Origin: Cristatella mucedo
Taxonomy: Eukaryota > Bryozoa > Phylactolaemata > Cristatellidae
Direction: 5' to 3'
Assembly (NCBI GenBank): GCA_009760855.2
Contig: WPIO01000308.1
Span: 38,601-102,600, forward strand
Length of the DNA stretch: 64,000 bases
Within the stretch, counting starts at the first letter, position 1; each line of letters starts with the position of its first letter. The translations under genes and the position numbers were made by a program. The notes under the pieces are model-generated. The model saw nothing but the letters and a program-made list of their open reading frames with translations. It did not search any database and was not told the DNA's origin. Below, piece by piece: positions 42,326 through 54,179 of this stretch.

Positions 42326-42611
42326 TAATTATAGCTGTAGCGTGCGGCTTCCACATCAAGTCAGAAATAGGCATAGAATCAGTTCTCCTAACAGTGCTAG
42401 TCTCAGCCGACGCTACACGAATATCAGTGACGCCTCAAAATAAAAGGTCGGCCAGTTACTTGCAGGTGCTGCACCAACATAGGAAGGTCTGCTGAAAGTA
42501 CCAAAAAACATGGTAGCTACGATGAGCACTCATACCTTAACATATTAAATCCGTGTTCACAATTAAGACAAGTCTATTAAACGGCAGTGGACAGTTGCAC
42601 GCATTCATCTG

Positions 42612-43930
42612 ATGATAATAACCCACTTGACAAAGCGCCCTCAGAGAACTCAATCTCTTTATGGGCTCTTTACATTTGCTCAAAAGGAAAACGCGATCTA
42701 ATGGTGAGTCATATCTTGCTTGATAAACAACGTGAATAACATGGTTAGGGGTGACATGCACAGGGTCAGCATGCAAGTGTGGTTAGTGGCAAAATGCACA
42801 ATGTCAGCACAAATAAGCACACGAAGGACGAATCACAGAGACCCACTAAATGCTGTCCAAAATAGGTGTGTTTGTAGGTTTTTTAAATGTCCTCAAGTCA
42901 GGGGATGTTCTGACGCAAGTCGAGAGTGAGTTCCAGGTTTGGGAGCATACAAACTGAATGCAAGGTCTCCAAAGGATTTGAGGTTTGTACGAGGTATTGA
43001 TACACGGTTGGATTCCGAAAAACTGGTGGTACGATGCTTGGCCTGGTGGGGGAGTAGATCTGAGAGATCAGCTGGAGCCAGAGAAGTGACCTAAAAGTGA
43101 GCGACAAAAACTTGAAGTTGAACCGTTGCTTGATTCAACAGGAGCTATGCTGGTAAAGCCACCTTTAAGCGTTAGAACTTCTAATTTCGTAATCACACTG
43201 GGTTTGCCCGTAACCTAAGAATTTGAGGTGCTCGAAGGCTGGGAGGGATCAAAGGGAAGGTATAATTGAGTGTCATCCACATAGAAGTGAAAGCCTAGAT
43301 TGTGCATGGCAATCACACCTGCAAGAGGGAGTGTAAAAACCGTTAAAAGAACCGGACCTAGCATGAAGTCCTGATTACCAAAAATTTCAGAGGTACCTAG
43401 GATGATCTTTGTCCATTCACGTCAATACTCAGGAGTCTCGCACTGAGATAGGGCCTGGACCATTGCAGAGCAGTGCCAAAGATGCCCAGGCGAGATGAGA
43501 GGCGCTCTAGAAAAACTTTGTGATTGATAGTATCAAAAGCTGCCGAAAGATGGAGCAAAACAAGCAGATATAATCTCCAATGTCTATAATGTCTGCATTC
43601 CTAAGTAGGTCGCTGTACACCCTAAGCAATGCTGATTCGGTGGAGTGATTAGCTCTAAAGCCAGACAGCAACTTACTAGCAAGGCTTTTGTTAATGCAGA
43701 GTTCACGAATCTTAGCAACACAATTATTATCTTGAAATGCATTTTAACTACAATGATGAAGTGATAACAGCTGCTTACGATAACGACTAACAAGCTGGTT
43801 ACTAGCCGCCGGCGTAGCTGAAGCAGCCGCCGGCGTGGGAGACCCAGCAGCACGAAGCGATAAGCGTTTAGACGTCCATAGGCACGTAATTTCTTACGCG
43901 CTACGGTCGAATAACAATCAGAATAATTTC
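42612..43930 (-). mobile_element. LINE family A with several internal deletions
   Basis: 3' end (cttgacaaagcgccctcaga), 3' UTR, C-terminal domain, a jump to the RT (YLNYTFPLIPPSLR-like region at about 43230, GVxQGxM-region at 43370-43400), RT motif A at 43480-43680, then a jump to the presumed 5' region (aatttcttacgcgctacggt) ending near 43930. It retains a 5' end homologous to 24190. Confidence 0.8.
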
Positions 43931-44454
43931 AAACAGGTCTTAGCTGTATAGTTTTCGTACAAGATGTTCGCAAGAACTTCGGTTTTCCGAAGAATTCTTC
44001 ACTGACTTTAATAACCATGATTCATCAGCGAGGTTGACGTAAACCAACGGCTCAGCAGCCTAGAGCTACAACCAGTTCCGAGGCTGATAATCAGTCTCGA
44101 TTATTGACGGCCCTGACTATCTCAATATGCATTTTTCTTTTATATTATATATATATATATATTTATATTTGTATACCTCGAGTTTAAGCTACCCAATAAA
44201 AGGGACTTAATTATGTTATGGCTTTAAGATTATAGTGGATTATAATCGCATAGACGTAAAGAATATCTAACCGCCACAATTCGGCTGATTTAGCTGGCGC
44301 GGCCGTTGCAATGTAATAAATCCGTAGCAAAATTCCGCCTGTCTCTTTTTGCACAACTTTGCCTTACCATCCGTGTTGCATTCCCAGAAAACGAATTCCG
44401 AGGCACCAGGTTCCGAATTACGTCAAGCTGACTCTGAGCCGACCAAGCGAAGGC
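43931..44454. other. No gene recognised; short (TA)n
   Basis: (TA)n at about 44143-44163. No other feature. Confidence 0.5.
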
Positions 44455-44460
44455 AAGTAC

Positions 44461-44621
44461 AAGGCGTTTGCTTTTTACGGCGTCGGCCCTGAGGTCTTGG
44501 GTTCGAATCCTACGGTGGGCGATCCTTTATCGCTACCGCAAGCGGCGGTGATAGCCGTAAAGGCTCTTCTGTCGCTACACAAAAAAAGGCTGTACATCAG
44601 CTATTATTTATTTAGCTATTT
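44461..44621 (+). mobile_element. SINE1, head slightly truncated
   Basis: Flanked by AAGTAC (44455-44460 and 44622-44627). B-box gggttcgaatcct (canonical), stem-loop tatcgctaccgcaagcggcg, taaaggctcttctgtcgcta, tail tatttatttagctattt. Confidence 0.85.
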
Positions 44622-45121
44622 AAGTACCAATGCTGTGGCCTTGCTCAGTCGCCACGCCATTTTAAGCAAGTCTCCCAACCGTGTGTTAGAGTCCGCAGGA
44701 AGAAATCGGAAAACAAAAGGCGAGAAGTTTCGACGTGTCGTTTGTTCTACTCTGGATTAAATATAGCTGAAGTACCTGTAAACGTAGACACTGCTAAAAA
44801 ATAATTAAGAATGAATGCTAGTCATTTTGATAAAAAAATAGGTACCAACAACAGGGCTCTACATTATCGAACAGTTTGTGGTAGCACTCTTGATTTCGAA
44901 ACGAAAAAAGGCGTACAATTTATGAGCACAGGGCCAGCATGGCAATGCCGGAAGTGACATACATCACTGCACCAATATTCGTAACCACAAATAGAATGAA
45001 TGACGTGGACTAACATAACACAGCGATATGTAAATACGTTTTCAGTTTCTTTATTAAAAAAGGTGATGCCGTAATGGAAGCTCGTGCTGTCGGTCAGAAC
45101 GAAGTGAGTTCCAGCCAATAA

Positions 45122-45285
45122 AGAAATCCTAGCTGATTAAACAGCCTCTTTTTGTATAGCGACAGTAGAGCCTTTTACGGCTATCACCGCCGCTTGCAGT
45201 GGCAATAAAGGATCGCCCACCGCAGGAATCGAACCCACGACCTCGGTACCAAGGTCGTGAAAGCAACCGCCTTACCTAGTGTAAC
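45122..45285 (-). mobile_element. SINE1
   Basis: aagaaatcctagctgattaa, aacagcctctttttgtatag, stem-loop tatcaccgccgcttgcagtg, B-box ggaatcgaacccacgacctc, head aaccgccttacctagtgtaa. Confidence 0.9.
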
Positions 45286-45387
45286 GAACTAAATGCACGC
45301 TCTGTAAAGAATTGGAGGTTAATACAAGGTATAGGTAAAGGATTTGATTCAAAAAAGCATCGGTATTAATTTTACGTGGTGCAAACT

Positions 45388-46118
45388 TGTACCCAGGCTA
45401 GGTTCGGGTGGCTGGGACAGGACGGTAGTTACGCGGTACGAGTCGCCAGCTAGGCCGGGTCTGACCTATGGCATGAGTGGAGGCGAGGGGTCACCGGGGC
45501 TCTTGGGTAGGGAAAGTTGGCCGATTAAGTCGTGGTGTTGGAGGCTCCCGGTTTCACCGAGCTATGCGCCTAGATTCGTGCAGGCGTGCTCCGGCGATGC
45601 TGCTACGCATGCAAGGCAACGAGTGCCCATGGCCCGAGCGGAGCATGATAGCACGCTCGCTGTTGTGATTTGTAAATTCCGCTAAACCCGTGTATCCTGT
45701 TCGTGGCTCCCCCCGTGAGTTGGCCTCTTGCGGCATAATCTCTCGGCGACTGCGGACGTCTGCTCCGTCTATCCCATCATACTCAGCTAGCCGGGTCTTG
45801 GACGACGTACGCTTGTACTGGTGGGACGGAGTCCTGCGATGGTGCGACTGTGGAAGCCGACTGAGCACTAACGCGCTTGTTCGCGCTTGCGGCGTCATCC
45901 CGCGCCCCTGTAGTTTAGCTTGTATAGGACCTTCCTCTGTAGGCTTGTTTAGTGCCCTGCTTTGTATAGCGCATGCATGTGTATTATATAAAGTGTTGTG
46001 TACCCGGTCTATCACCCTTGAACCGCTGTTGCCGAATGGCTCCACGTAACAACCAAGAACGGACATAGATAATAGGGGCCCTAATGGGAATAGGTTAGCA
46101 GCCGTGAACTTGGCTACA
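45388..46118 (+). mobile_element. Solo-LTR-like element, 731 bp
   Basis: Begins TGTACCCAGG and ends TTGGCTACA (TGTA...TACA), flanked by the 4-bp duplication AACT (45384-45387 and 46119-46122). Removing it with one AACT restores the LINE A sequence. It is GC-rich and has a TATA-like TTATATAAAG at 45984-45993, as in an LTR promoter. No protein coding is recognised. A partial copy lies at 22990-23288. It could also be a non-autonomous DNA element, but the TG..CA ends and short duplication favour an LTR. Confidence 0.7.
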
Positions 46119-46245
46119 AACTATATCTGATACGCAGGCTACAGCCAAAGAATGAAGAGACCTAAATTTGAGTGTCAGAGCCTTGAATTTGATGTGCTGC
46201 TAGACTGGGTGCGAATGCAGGTCGGCGAGAAGTGGTGTGACGTGG

Positions 46246-46485
46246 CCCTGTGAGTCATCCTCCATGTGCTTATGCGTGCTGACACTGTCCATGCTGCCAC
46301 TAACCACACGTGCATGCTGACCCTGTGCATGTCACCCCTAACCATGTTTTTCAGGTTGTTTATCAAGCATGATATTACTCACGATTCAATCGCGTTTCGC
46401 TTTGCAGCAAATGTAAAGTGCCTAGGAAGAGTTTGAGTTCTATGAGGGCGCTTTATCAAGTGGATTGATATTACTATTAATTTTA
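46246..46485 (+). mobile_element. LINE family A 3' end
   Basis: ccctgtgagtcatcctccat, ctgccactaaccacacgtgc, gcagcaaatgtaaagtgcct, ATT-rich tail. It joins the preceding antisense copy head to head. Confidence 0.85.
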
Positions 46486-47210
46486 TTATCGACGTTTAAT
46501 CCTCAACTCAGTTTGTGTCGTTAATGCTAGCCGGAGCATCTCGTAGTCTTCGGCCCAGGAACGCTGCGCTCCAATTGGTTAACATTGTTGCTAACGGCTA
46601 GCAGTAAAAGCGCTGCCCTCCGATTGGCTAGGAAATTCGGGAGGTCCCTGGAGCCTAGATCAGACTGGCAACGTTTGTCGCGGCACTTTTGTAGGCTGGA
46701 GTATGCCCGATCTCAACATAAGAATATTCCAATAATATGAAGCTTTAAATAGAATATGGTTTAATTATTACTGAAAATTCATTTGCTGCTATTGCTGCCA
46801 AGTAATTACATGATTTCAAAGCATGTTTGTATTCCTGCCTCAGCTGGTTTCACGTTGTTAGTCAGCCATTGACATGTACGTGCTATTTTTCTCCGTCGCG
46901 TTATTGCTCAAGTAGTTTCGACCAAGGTAAGTTGATATCCATATATAGTAATATTTTTTATGTAGCCGGTCAATGCATTTACTAATTTTATCGCTTACTC
47001 TTCCTCCATAAAAAGAGGGCAGTATGCGTTTTTAGTACTTTTGTCTGGTGCTGGGTGGGACCGAACACTGGGCCGCGATTACTAGAGGTGCTCAATAATT
47101 TCAGCACGGCCGGACGATAGAAGATTTAGGTATTGAATCCAGAAAAAATTTGAAGCATGTTTTCACAAATGATAACCGGTGCTTGCCGGATTTTGCTTGG
47201 TAGGAGCTCA
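46486..47210. other. No gene recognised
   Basis: Contains two inverted-CCAAT-type words (ctccaattggttaac, ctccgattggctagg) within 60 bp at about 46570-46635. No ORF with a domain. Confidence 0.4.
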
Positions 47211-47214
47211 AGAA

Positions 47215-47330
47215 GCCCGCACAACCGGAAGCATCTCTTTAGTGCTCTATACAAAACTCTCCTGCGTAACACCCACCGTTTTATGACTTTGTGGAGTTGC
47301 AGACAGAGATACATAACATTAGATTACAAC
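47215..47330 (+). mobile_element. LINE family B 3' tail
   Basis: agtgctctatacaaaactct, cctgcgtaacacccaccg, gactttgtggagttgcagac, agagatacataacatta. Only the last ~115 bp. Confidence 0.85.
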
Positions 47331-47587
47331 CTCCTTAGTAGGGACTCGAACGGTCCAGACCGATCGAACTTTTTAAAACCCCTAGGGGTGACATGCTAAT
47401 ATTCCATATCAAAATTCGCTGGTTTTATCCTGACAGTGGCGAAATTTTTATAACAGCAAGCTGGAGAGTTAGCTGCCAAGTCTTTCCTCCAGCTACGTGC
47501 ACTTTAATTAAGGCTTTTTAATCAGGCAACCGTAAGTCATTGCTTTTAGCTAGCATAGTTACTTACAGCAACCAGAGTAGTCACTGT

Positions 47588-48084
47588 CAGATATACTACC
47601 CCATCAGGCTAAGCATCGTACCACCCGCTTTTCGGAATCCAACAGTCTAGAAATACCTCATACAAAACTTAAATCCTTTGGAGACCGTGCAGTTAGTTCA
47701 TATGCTCCCAAAGCCTGGAACTCCCTCCCGACCTGCGTCAGAACATCCCCTGACCTGACCACATTTAAAAGGAACCTAAAAACACACCAATTTAGGACAG
47801 CATTTAGTGGGTCCCTGTGATTCGTCCTTCGTGTGCTTATGCGTGCTGACACTGTGCATGCTGCCACTAACCACATTTGCATGCTGCCACTAACCACATT
47901 TGCATGCTGACCCTGTGCATGTCACCCCTAACCATATTTTTCATTTCGTTTGTTTTTTTCAAGCATGATTTTACTTACCATTCAATGGCATTTCACTTTA
48001 CAGCAAATGTAAAGCGCCTAGAGAGAGATTAAGTTCTCTGAGGGCGCTTTATCAAGTGAATTATTATCATTATTATTATTATTA
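47588..48084 (+). mobile_element. LINE family A 3' end inserted in a tandem repeat
   Basis: Starts tgtcagatatactaccccat in the C-terminal domain; FGDRAVSSYAPKAWNSLPTC is readable; 3' UTR with an extra copy of gctgccactaaccacatttg; hairpin and (ATT)n. The neighbouring repeat unit at 48276 gives the empty site. Confidence 0.9.
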
Positions 48085-48085
48085 T

Positions 48086-48446
48086 AGCCCACGTAGCCCC
48101 ATGTACATAGGTAACACCTATCCCTTAGGTGATTTGGAAATGATTTAGTCAAGATTTGACTCTGTAGATGCCTTACGACTCACTGCATAGTCATCATCAC
48201 GACATAGCAGTCACCAGAAAGACTATTGACTGTCTTATCTGCTTAGGCATAGTCACTTATAGCAACCAGAGTAGTCACATAGCCCACGTAGCCCAATGTG
48301 CATAGGTAACACATATCCCTTAGGCGATTTGGAAATTATTTAGTTGAGGTTTGACTCTGTAGATGCCTTACGACTCACTGCATAGTCATCTTCACGACAT
48401 AGCAGTCACCAGAAAGACTATTGACTGTCTTATCTGCTTAGGTCCA
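48086..48446. repeat. Tandem duplication, 195-bp period
   Basis: agcccacgtagcccc at 48086 recurs at 48281 and similarity covers the whole unit (acgactcactgcatagtcat, gtcaccagaaagactattga). The linker gcaaccagagtagtcac also occurs at about 47568, just before the LINE insertion, so at least part of a third unit existed. Confidence 0.9.
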
Positions 48447-48744
48447 CCTGATTTCACTGCAGATTGCTTTTGAAATTCATCATGTTCATTTTGAGCACCA
48501 GGATTTATGCCATTGATTAGCAAGTACTTCTACAGCACATATCAGCACACCCAGACAGCACTGACACAGCACATGAGTGGTTTAGTTCCTTGATCAGTGG
48601 GATATTACAAGGCAAAGGTGCAGTGTATGTAAATTTCCGACGTTCATCAAACCTGCCTTTTAAGCATGGGTCATCCCAACAGTTTCTACTAGTCCTCTTT
48701 TTCTTTCGAATTCAAGCTTCTCGTGTAGCTCAAGTCGTTAGGAA
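48447..48744. other. No feature recognised
   Basis: Short unique stretch between the tandem repeat and the next LINE. Confidence 0.5.
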
Positions 48745-49535
48745 TTGCTAAAATTCGGGCTTGTTTAGATAAGGATATCACGTCTAAGTTGGTCCGTGCA
48801 TTTGTGACATCCCGACTTGACTTCTGTAACTTGCTGCTTGCTGGATTACCGGCACGTGCAATCAGGCGATACAGCTTGTGCAAAACTCGGCAGCATGGCT
48901 TGTCGTCGTCTTGAACGTCGCAGTTGCCACATCACACCACTTCTCGCCGACCTGCACTGGTTACCAGTCAAGCAACGGATTGACTTCAAGGTTTTGTCGC
49001 CCAGGTTTAGGTCACTTCATTCTTTGGCTCCAGCTTATCTGTTAGATCTACTCCCCCAGCAGGCCAAGCATCGTACCACCTGCTTTTCGGAATCCAACAG
49101 TTTACCACTACCTCGTACAAACCTGAAATCCTTTGGAGACCATGCAGTTAGTCCGTATGCTCCCAAATCCTGGAACTCCCTCCCGACTTGCGTCAGAACA
49201 TCCTCTGACATGACCAGACCACATTTAAAAAGAACTTATGAACACACCTATTTAGGACAGCATTTAGTGGGTCCCTGTGATTCGTCCTTCACGTGCTTAT
49301 GCTTGCTGACACTGTGCATGCTGCCGCTAACCACATTTGCATGCTGGCCCTGTGCATGTCAACCCTATCCATGCTATTCATTTTGCTAGTTTATCAAGGA
49401 TGGTAATACTCACCATTCAATTGCATTTCCCTTTGCAGCAAATGTAAAGCACCTAGAGAGAGATTGAGTTCTCTGAGGGCCCTTTATCAAGTGCATTATT
49501 ATTATTATTATTATTATTATAATTATTATTAAGGT
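48745..49535 (+). mobile_element. LINE family A 3' third
   Basis: IAKIRACLDKD-equivalent start, open for 190 codons with RSCHITPLLADLHWLPVKQR, RTNLKSFGDHAVSPYAPKSW; 3' UTR, hairpin, long (ATT)n tail. Confidence 0.9.
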
Positions 49536-49539
49536 AGGC

Positions 49540-50610
49540 TGTTGTTTATATGCAGATGGCACACTCCTTTAGACCTGTGTCAATAACATTCTGTCTTTCA
49601 GCACTTACAACTGTCACTACCCTTGTAACATGCACTGCAAACATTTTTACTTGAATAGCTGTCGGCTATGTCCAAGTGAACGACGATTATACCATTCTAG
49701 CAGTTAAGGCAGTATGACTCATAAGCAGGAAAACCTAGTGCTCGATAATAGCTCGGCCAGCATGTCCTATGTTTTATCACTTAGAATCTGGATATCTTGT
49801 TCCACAACGACCTTCACCCCATGACCACATCATCTTTACAGTCTACTCCATATACTTTCAGCTGCTTCATCTGGTAAAACTCTGGTCTTGAAAGCTGGTC
49901 GAGGAAATTGTAAATCTCATTCAGGCTTCTTAAACTCACTACTTTCAGGCCTCTGTGCCTGTGCAATAAGGTGCTTGTTGCTAGAGCAATTTCGACGTCT
50001 GTCTGCTTACAATTGCAAAAACCAGGCTTGCTGAGAACAGGATTTTACGGCCAAGCAGATACCTTGGTTTGGTGAAATATAGTCACATGTAGCTCCCTAC
50101 CGACAGGTCTTCCGGCCTACGCATAAAGGTTTCAGTTTCTGTAGTGCTCTACAGCCGGGCTAATTTGTTTAGAAGGTTGGACGTGCTACGTTTTACTTAT
50201 GGCTGACCTGGAGTGGCTCACTATCAAGCCGGGTATCGGCTTCTAGCTTGGAAGTTCCTCTATTCTCTTGGTCTGTCATTTTCTATACTGGATGTAACAT
50301 TTAATTCTCATATATTTTAAAAGAAACTAAAATGCATGTATTAATGACAGCATTTAATGGGTCCCGGTGATTCGTCCTTTATGTGCCTATGCATGCCGAT
50401 ACTGTGCATGCTGCCACTGACCAAACTTGAATGCTGACACTGTGCATGTCACCCCTAACCACGTTATTCTTGTTGTCTTCTGAGCATGCTACCACTAACC
50501 TTTCGATCGCCCTTCCTTTGCAGCGATTGTAAAGCGCTTATAAAGACATTAGACATTTGAGTTCTCAGAGGGCACTTTATCAAATGTTTCAAATATATTA
50601 TCATTGCTAT
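49540..50610 (+). mobile_element. LINE family A, old degenerate copy
   Basis: RT end at 49550-49760, C-terminal domain largely scrambled, recognisable 3' UTR (gggtcccggtgattcgtcct; gctgacactgtgcatgtcac) and hairpin ending near 50605. Confidence 0.65.
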
Positions 50611-51655
50611 AATTGTTAGGCATCCCTTGGAACCAGCTTTCCCTCTGGTGCTCTCTTGTACAGCATCTTCAAGCAGTATCTATGCTGCTGGTTGTATGCT
50701 ACAATGTATGCTACAAACGCTTCTCCTGTCGCTCTGCTGTTTTAACTTCTCTTCTTCAAACATGAATAAGATCTTGTATCTGCCTTGCCTTCTTTTCCCA
50801 TGAACCCAAAATCAGAGTAAAGATTAACGACTGACACTGTTACATTGTCTGACACTATGAAATCATCTGAATTTACATTTCACTAGCAGTCTAGGAGCTA
50901 CTTGTTCCTCACAGTATTTGCTGAGTTCGTGTGCACTGTCATTTACCTCCCTGTACATACTGAAAGTGTGAATTTTGTCGTTTATTTTTGGCATTCTTTT
51001 CCCCAGCATTTATAATGTGTGTGGACGTTTCTTATGTTGCTACGAAAGTGTGAGGTTTGTCTTATCGTAGGTATGCAGTATATTAGGCAATTGCATGCTA
51101 ATGGTCGCAGCTATTTATCATTCCCAGGTTCTACAGCAAATGCAATCGCCGAGTCAGAATTATTGCTTGCAGTAGCATTTATGACCAGCACTCAGTGGCC
51201 GAGTCAAAGGAACACCGGGGGATAGTTATAACCCATGGAGAGATTGAAGTACCTAAATCCTCGGGCAAATTTTCTCAGACCCAAAGGGTAGGAGCAGTGA
51301 GAAGATGCAAAAAGAACTAAAGTCGAGTAGAACTGATTAATTTTCTATTAACTGTTTTTATGTGCTGATTACATCACTATGTCTGAAGGAACCTGAAGCT
51401 CCCCTTCCTAAACCTGAAAATCTCGTCTCCTGACCCCTGCAAGCATTCCGGTCCCATCTTGGATGGAAAGCCCTTCGGCATATCTACACTAGCAGCTGCA
51501 TGTTTGCAACACCCACTACAACCACGGCTGCTTGGTTGACTATGGCTGTATGCAGTTTTAAATTTCTCCCGGAGCTTACAAACAAATGAAATTGATGCCA
51601 CAGTAAACAAAACAGTCCAACACACGATTTCTTTAACATGACAACCACAGCATGG
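50611..51655. other. No gene recognised
   Basis: No recognisable domain. Small ORFs at 51019-51225 (+) and 51377-51625 (-) have no known family. Confidence 0.45.
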
Positions 51656-51659
51656 GTAT

Positions 51660-51928
51660 TACAAACACCAAATCAAGTAGGATTTGGCCCCTCCCCGATT
51701 AGAGACCACTTCAGATATTCGGGCTGGTATGGACTCGACGAGTTTCAGAGTTATGTCAGATGGTGTAGCAAACCATACTTCTTGCAATTTGTCTAATAAT
51801 TGCAGCACAGCTTTGACATTATGCTTAGGATCGATGTCGTGTTGAAGCGTGAAATTAGCGCCTAGCCGGCACAGTGCCCTGGGCACACCACCATCAACCA
51901 GGATACTCAGAAAGCCATCTTGATTCAT
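51660..51928 (-). pseudogene. Tc1/mariner transposase C-terminal remnant, internally deleted
   Basis: FTLQHDIDPKHNVKAVLQLL matches the second catalytic Asp region of Tc1-type transposases (Q.DNDPKHT), and SIPARISEVVSNRGGAKSY matches their extreme C-terminus (S.P.R...V...GG..KY). The segment between, which should hold the third catalytic residue (SPDLNPIE box), is missing and the two parts are joined in frame. No terminal inverted repeats identified. Confidence 0.8.
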
Positions 51929-52220
51929 TTTGCTCTCAATGAGAAGAAGAGTGGAATATATGCTTTTCTATATGAAGAAGCTTACGTTTTCCTTGTGATC
52001 CATTTTTTATCGTTAAGGGACAGGCAGTTACGATGTGCGTATGTTTTAATTCTATTGCTGAGCTATAATCAATATGTTTTTCTGTACACCTGCTTTATGA
52101 TAGCGTCTGCTCTGCAATACTTTTCGTTTCACACCTTGTTATCACAATTATCTGGTGCTTAAATTTGGTAGCTGATCTACCAGCCAGACGTTTGGTTTTA
52201 GTGCCTTTTTGAGACCAGCC

Positions 52221-53316
52221 ATGGCACAAGAGCTTTGGATGCAGCGACTTGCATCGATGGACGCGTGGCTGTTGTCTTGCATCGCCTGTGGACAAATTGC
52301 AGAGGAGCCGCTACTGCTGAGCTGCTTGCACAGCTGCTGTAGTCGCTGTGCAGACCAAGCATGTACAGCAGAGGGCTCAAAGAGCATGCTCTGCCCTGCT
52401 TGCAAAGTATCCATCGACATCAGTAAACCAAAGCATCATAACGGCTTCATTGCTAACATGGGGAGACTTACAGCAGCTGTGATAGATACAGGCAATTGCA
52501 CTTTTTGCAGTGAGGATGGCAAACCAGACGAGCAGGCAGACGACTGGTGCATGCAGTGCCAGAGATCTGTGTGCTTAGCCTGCTTGTCAGGCCATAGCCA
52601 ATGCAACCCCGATCACGTGATTGTCGCCATCGATCAGGTCAAGAGCATGAGTGAAGTGCTGCAAGCCTCAGGGCAGCAGCAGTGCCTGCAGCACCGGAAG
52701 CCGCTGGATCTGCTGTGCTTTGACTGCAAGAAAGCCAAGTGCACCGACTGCCTCACACAGTGCTTCGGGCCAAGGCACTCGGTTCCGCAGCCGCTAAAAG
52801 AACCGAAAGCCGAAGCCTTTCTAAAAAATGCACGAGAGAGCATGCAGCATCTTCTTCAGGGTGTAAATGGGAAGTCTGCACAGCTGCTTTGGGCGAGAAA
52901 TCTCGTCAGCGACATCCGATCGGCTCGTGCCATTCACCTGGACGAGCTGAGGACGAAGAAGAAGTATGCCGTGGATGCTCTGAGCAAAAGCTTTAAAGAA
53001 GCAAAGAGCAAGGTCAAGGAGTGCTACGACCAGCTCGAGGAGAGTGCTGTGGCCCTGCAAAGCTTTGCCGAGCAGCTGAACCTGTCAGTGCAGCATGCCT
53101 CAGCATACATCAGCAGCATCACAGATTTGGCCAGCAACCCCGATTTCCTGGACCAGCAAGCGACCGTGAGATTGCGGCTCGAAGTGCTTGCCAAGCAGCT
53201 GGATAGCTTCAGTGAGACACCGGATGCTGAAAAGCTTGTGGCTCTGAATGGATCCTTGCCCAATAACTTAGACGAAGTGGTCACTTCATGGATGGGAACT
53301 CCGGAGGTAACCACAG
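52221..53316 (+). CDS. TRIM family protein, exon 1 (RING, two B-boxes, coiled coil)
   Basis: ATG at 52221 (MAQELWMQRL); the frame is also open a few codons upstream without ATG. C3HC4 RING with exact spacing: C20, C23, C35, H37, C40, C43, C58, C61, so probably a ubiquitin E3 ligase. B-box 1: C93, C96, C110, C113, C118, C121, H125. B-box 2: C155, H158, C166, C169, C174, C177, H186. The region about 195-345 is helical with heptad-like Leu/Ala spacing (BBC-type coiled coil). The exon ends ACCACAG/GTAGCT in phase 1. With the propeller-like exon 3 it resembles the TRIM-NHL group (TRIM2/3/32/71), but a filamin domain is not seen. Confidence 0.9.
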
Positions 53317-53413
53317 GTAGCTCTGCATCTCATGCATACCCTTGCTCGATTTTCTGGTTGCTAATCTTACTGAAGTTTGTAAGTTGCCCTCCTTGAGGCT
53401 CTTTTCTTTGTAG

Positions 53414-53482
53414 ACTGCCTTGACCGAGTCCTAGCTGAAGCTAGCTCCTGTAAGGATGATGCTGGCGATAGTGATGTTGCAG
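53414..53482 (+). CDS. TRIM family protein, exon 2
   Basis: Short 69-nt exon between TTTTCTTTGTAG and GCAG/GTGAGT, phase 1 to phase 1. With the split first codon it reads DCLDRVLAEASSCKDDAGDS then DVA. Acidic linker. It follows a 97-bp intron. Predicted from splice signals and an intact frame only. Confidence 0.65.
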
Positions 53483-54179
53483 GTGAGTTAACATTTTCTT
53501 AATGCAACTTGCCAGCCCAACAGCTTTTTTATTTCTAGCTACTAGTTTGCAACCGTGTGAGTAATGCAGCCAGGATTGCATGGTGGCTTTACCTCCCATT
53601 ATTGGCAATGCAGCAATTTCTAGGAGACCCTTTTCTGGATTTACCACGTTTGTACTTGATCAAATATGTATAGTATGATTTCATCTAGTTGTATTGGCAA
53701 TTTCAATGCACAAAGGATGAGAAACCAGTTAGTGCACCTTTGCCAATGCTCGTTTGTGCTTTGCCACGATGTAGCTAAGAAATCTCTTTGGCTTGATAGA
53801 GAGCCTAGATTTTACATAGAAGGATAGCAGAGTTGCTAGTGCCATTATATAATAGGTCAGTGCATCATTGATGGGTCTTGTCAAGTACCTTGTTAAAAAG
53901 AATTGGCTGGCAGCAGTGATCTCACTGCAGCAGCGGCACGTTTTGAGCCAACAATTTTGTATTTGTCAATGCAGCCTGGATACCCCTTACCGAAAGCTGA
54001 AGCACAATTTCTAAAAAAAAATTGAATGTACATTTAGCAGGGAACTACCATTGATTTTCTTCTATGACTACTCTCAATTTCCCTTCAAAAGTTATTGGCG
54101 AATTCAAAAATGGTGTAAATTGCATTTCCGATTGATTACTGTTAAATTGGGAGTATGTATATATGTATGTATGTATTTA

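Larger units (their letters stand above)
44926..46245 (-). mobile_element. LINE family A 3' half hosting SINE1 and an LTR-like insertion
   Basis: Pieces: 44926-45118 (diverged 3' UTR and end of the C-terminal domain), 45290-45387 (gaactaaatgcacgctctg...), 46119-46245 (ctatatctgatacgcaggct to gcaggtcggcgagaagtggt). Insertions: SINE1 (45122-45285) and a 731-bp element (45388-46118). Confidence 0.75.

Noticed and set aside
45554-46066. 170-codon minus-strand ORF
   Set aside because: It lies wholly within the LTR-like insertion and flanks, with an equally open ORF on the other strand; no domain.
48086-48446. CRISPR-like array
   Set aside because: Only two long, nearly identical tandem units without short repeats and unique spacers; the genome is eukaryotic.
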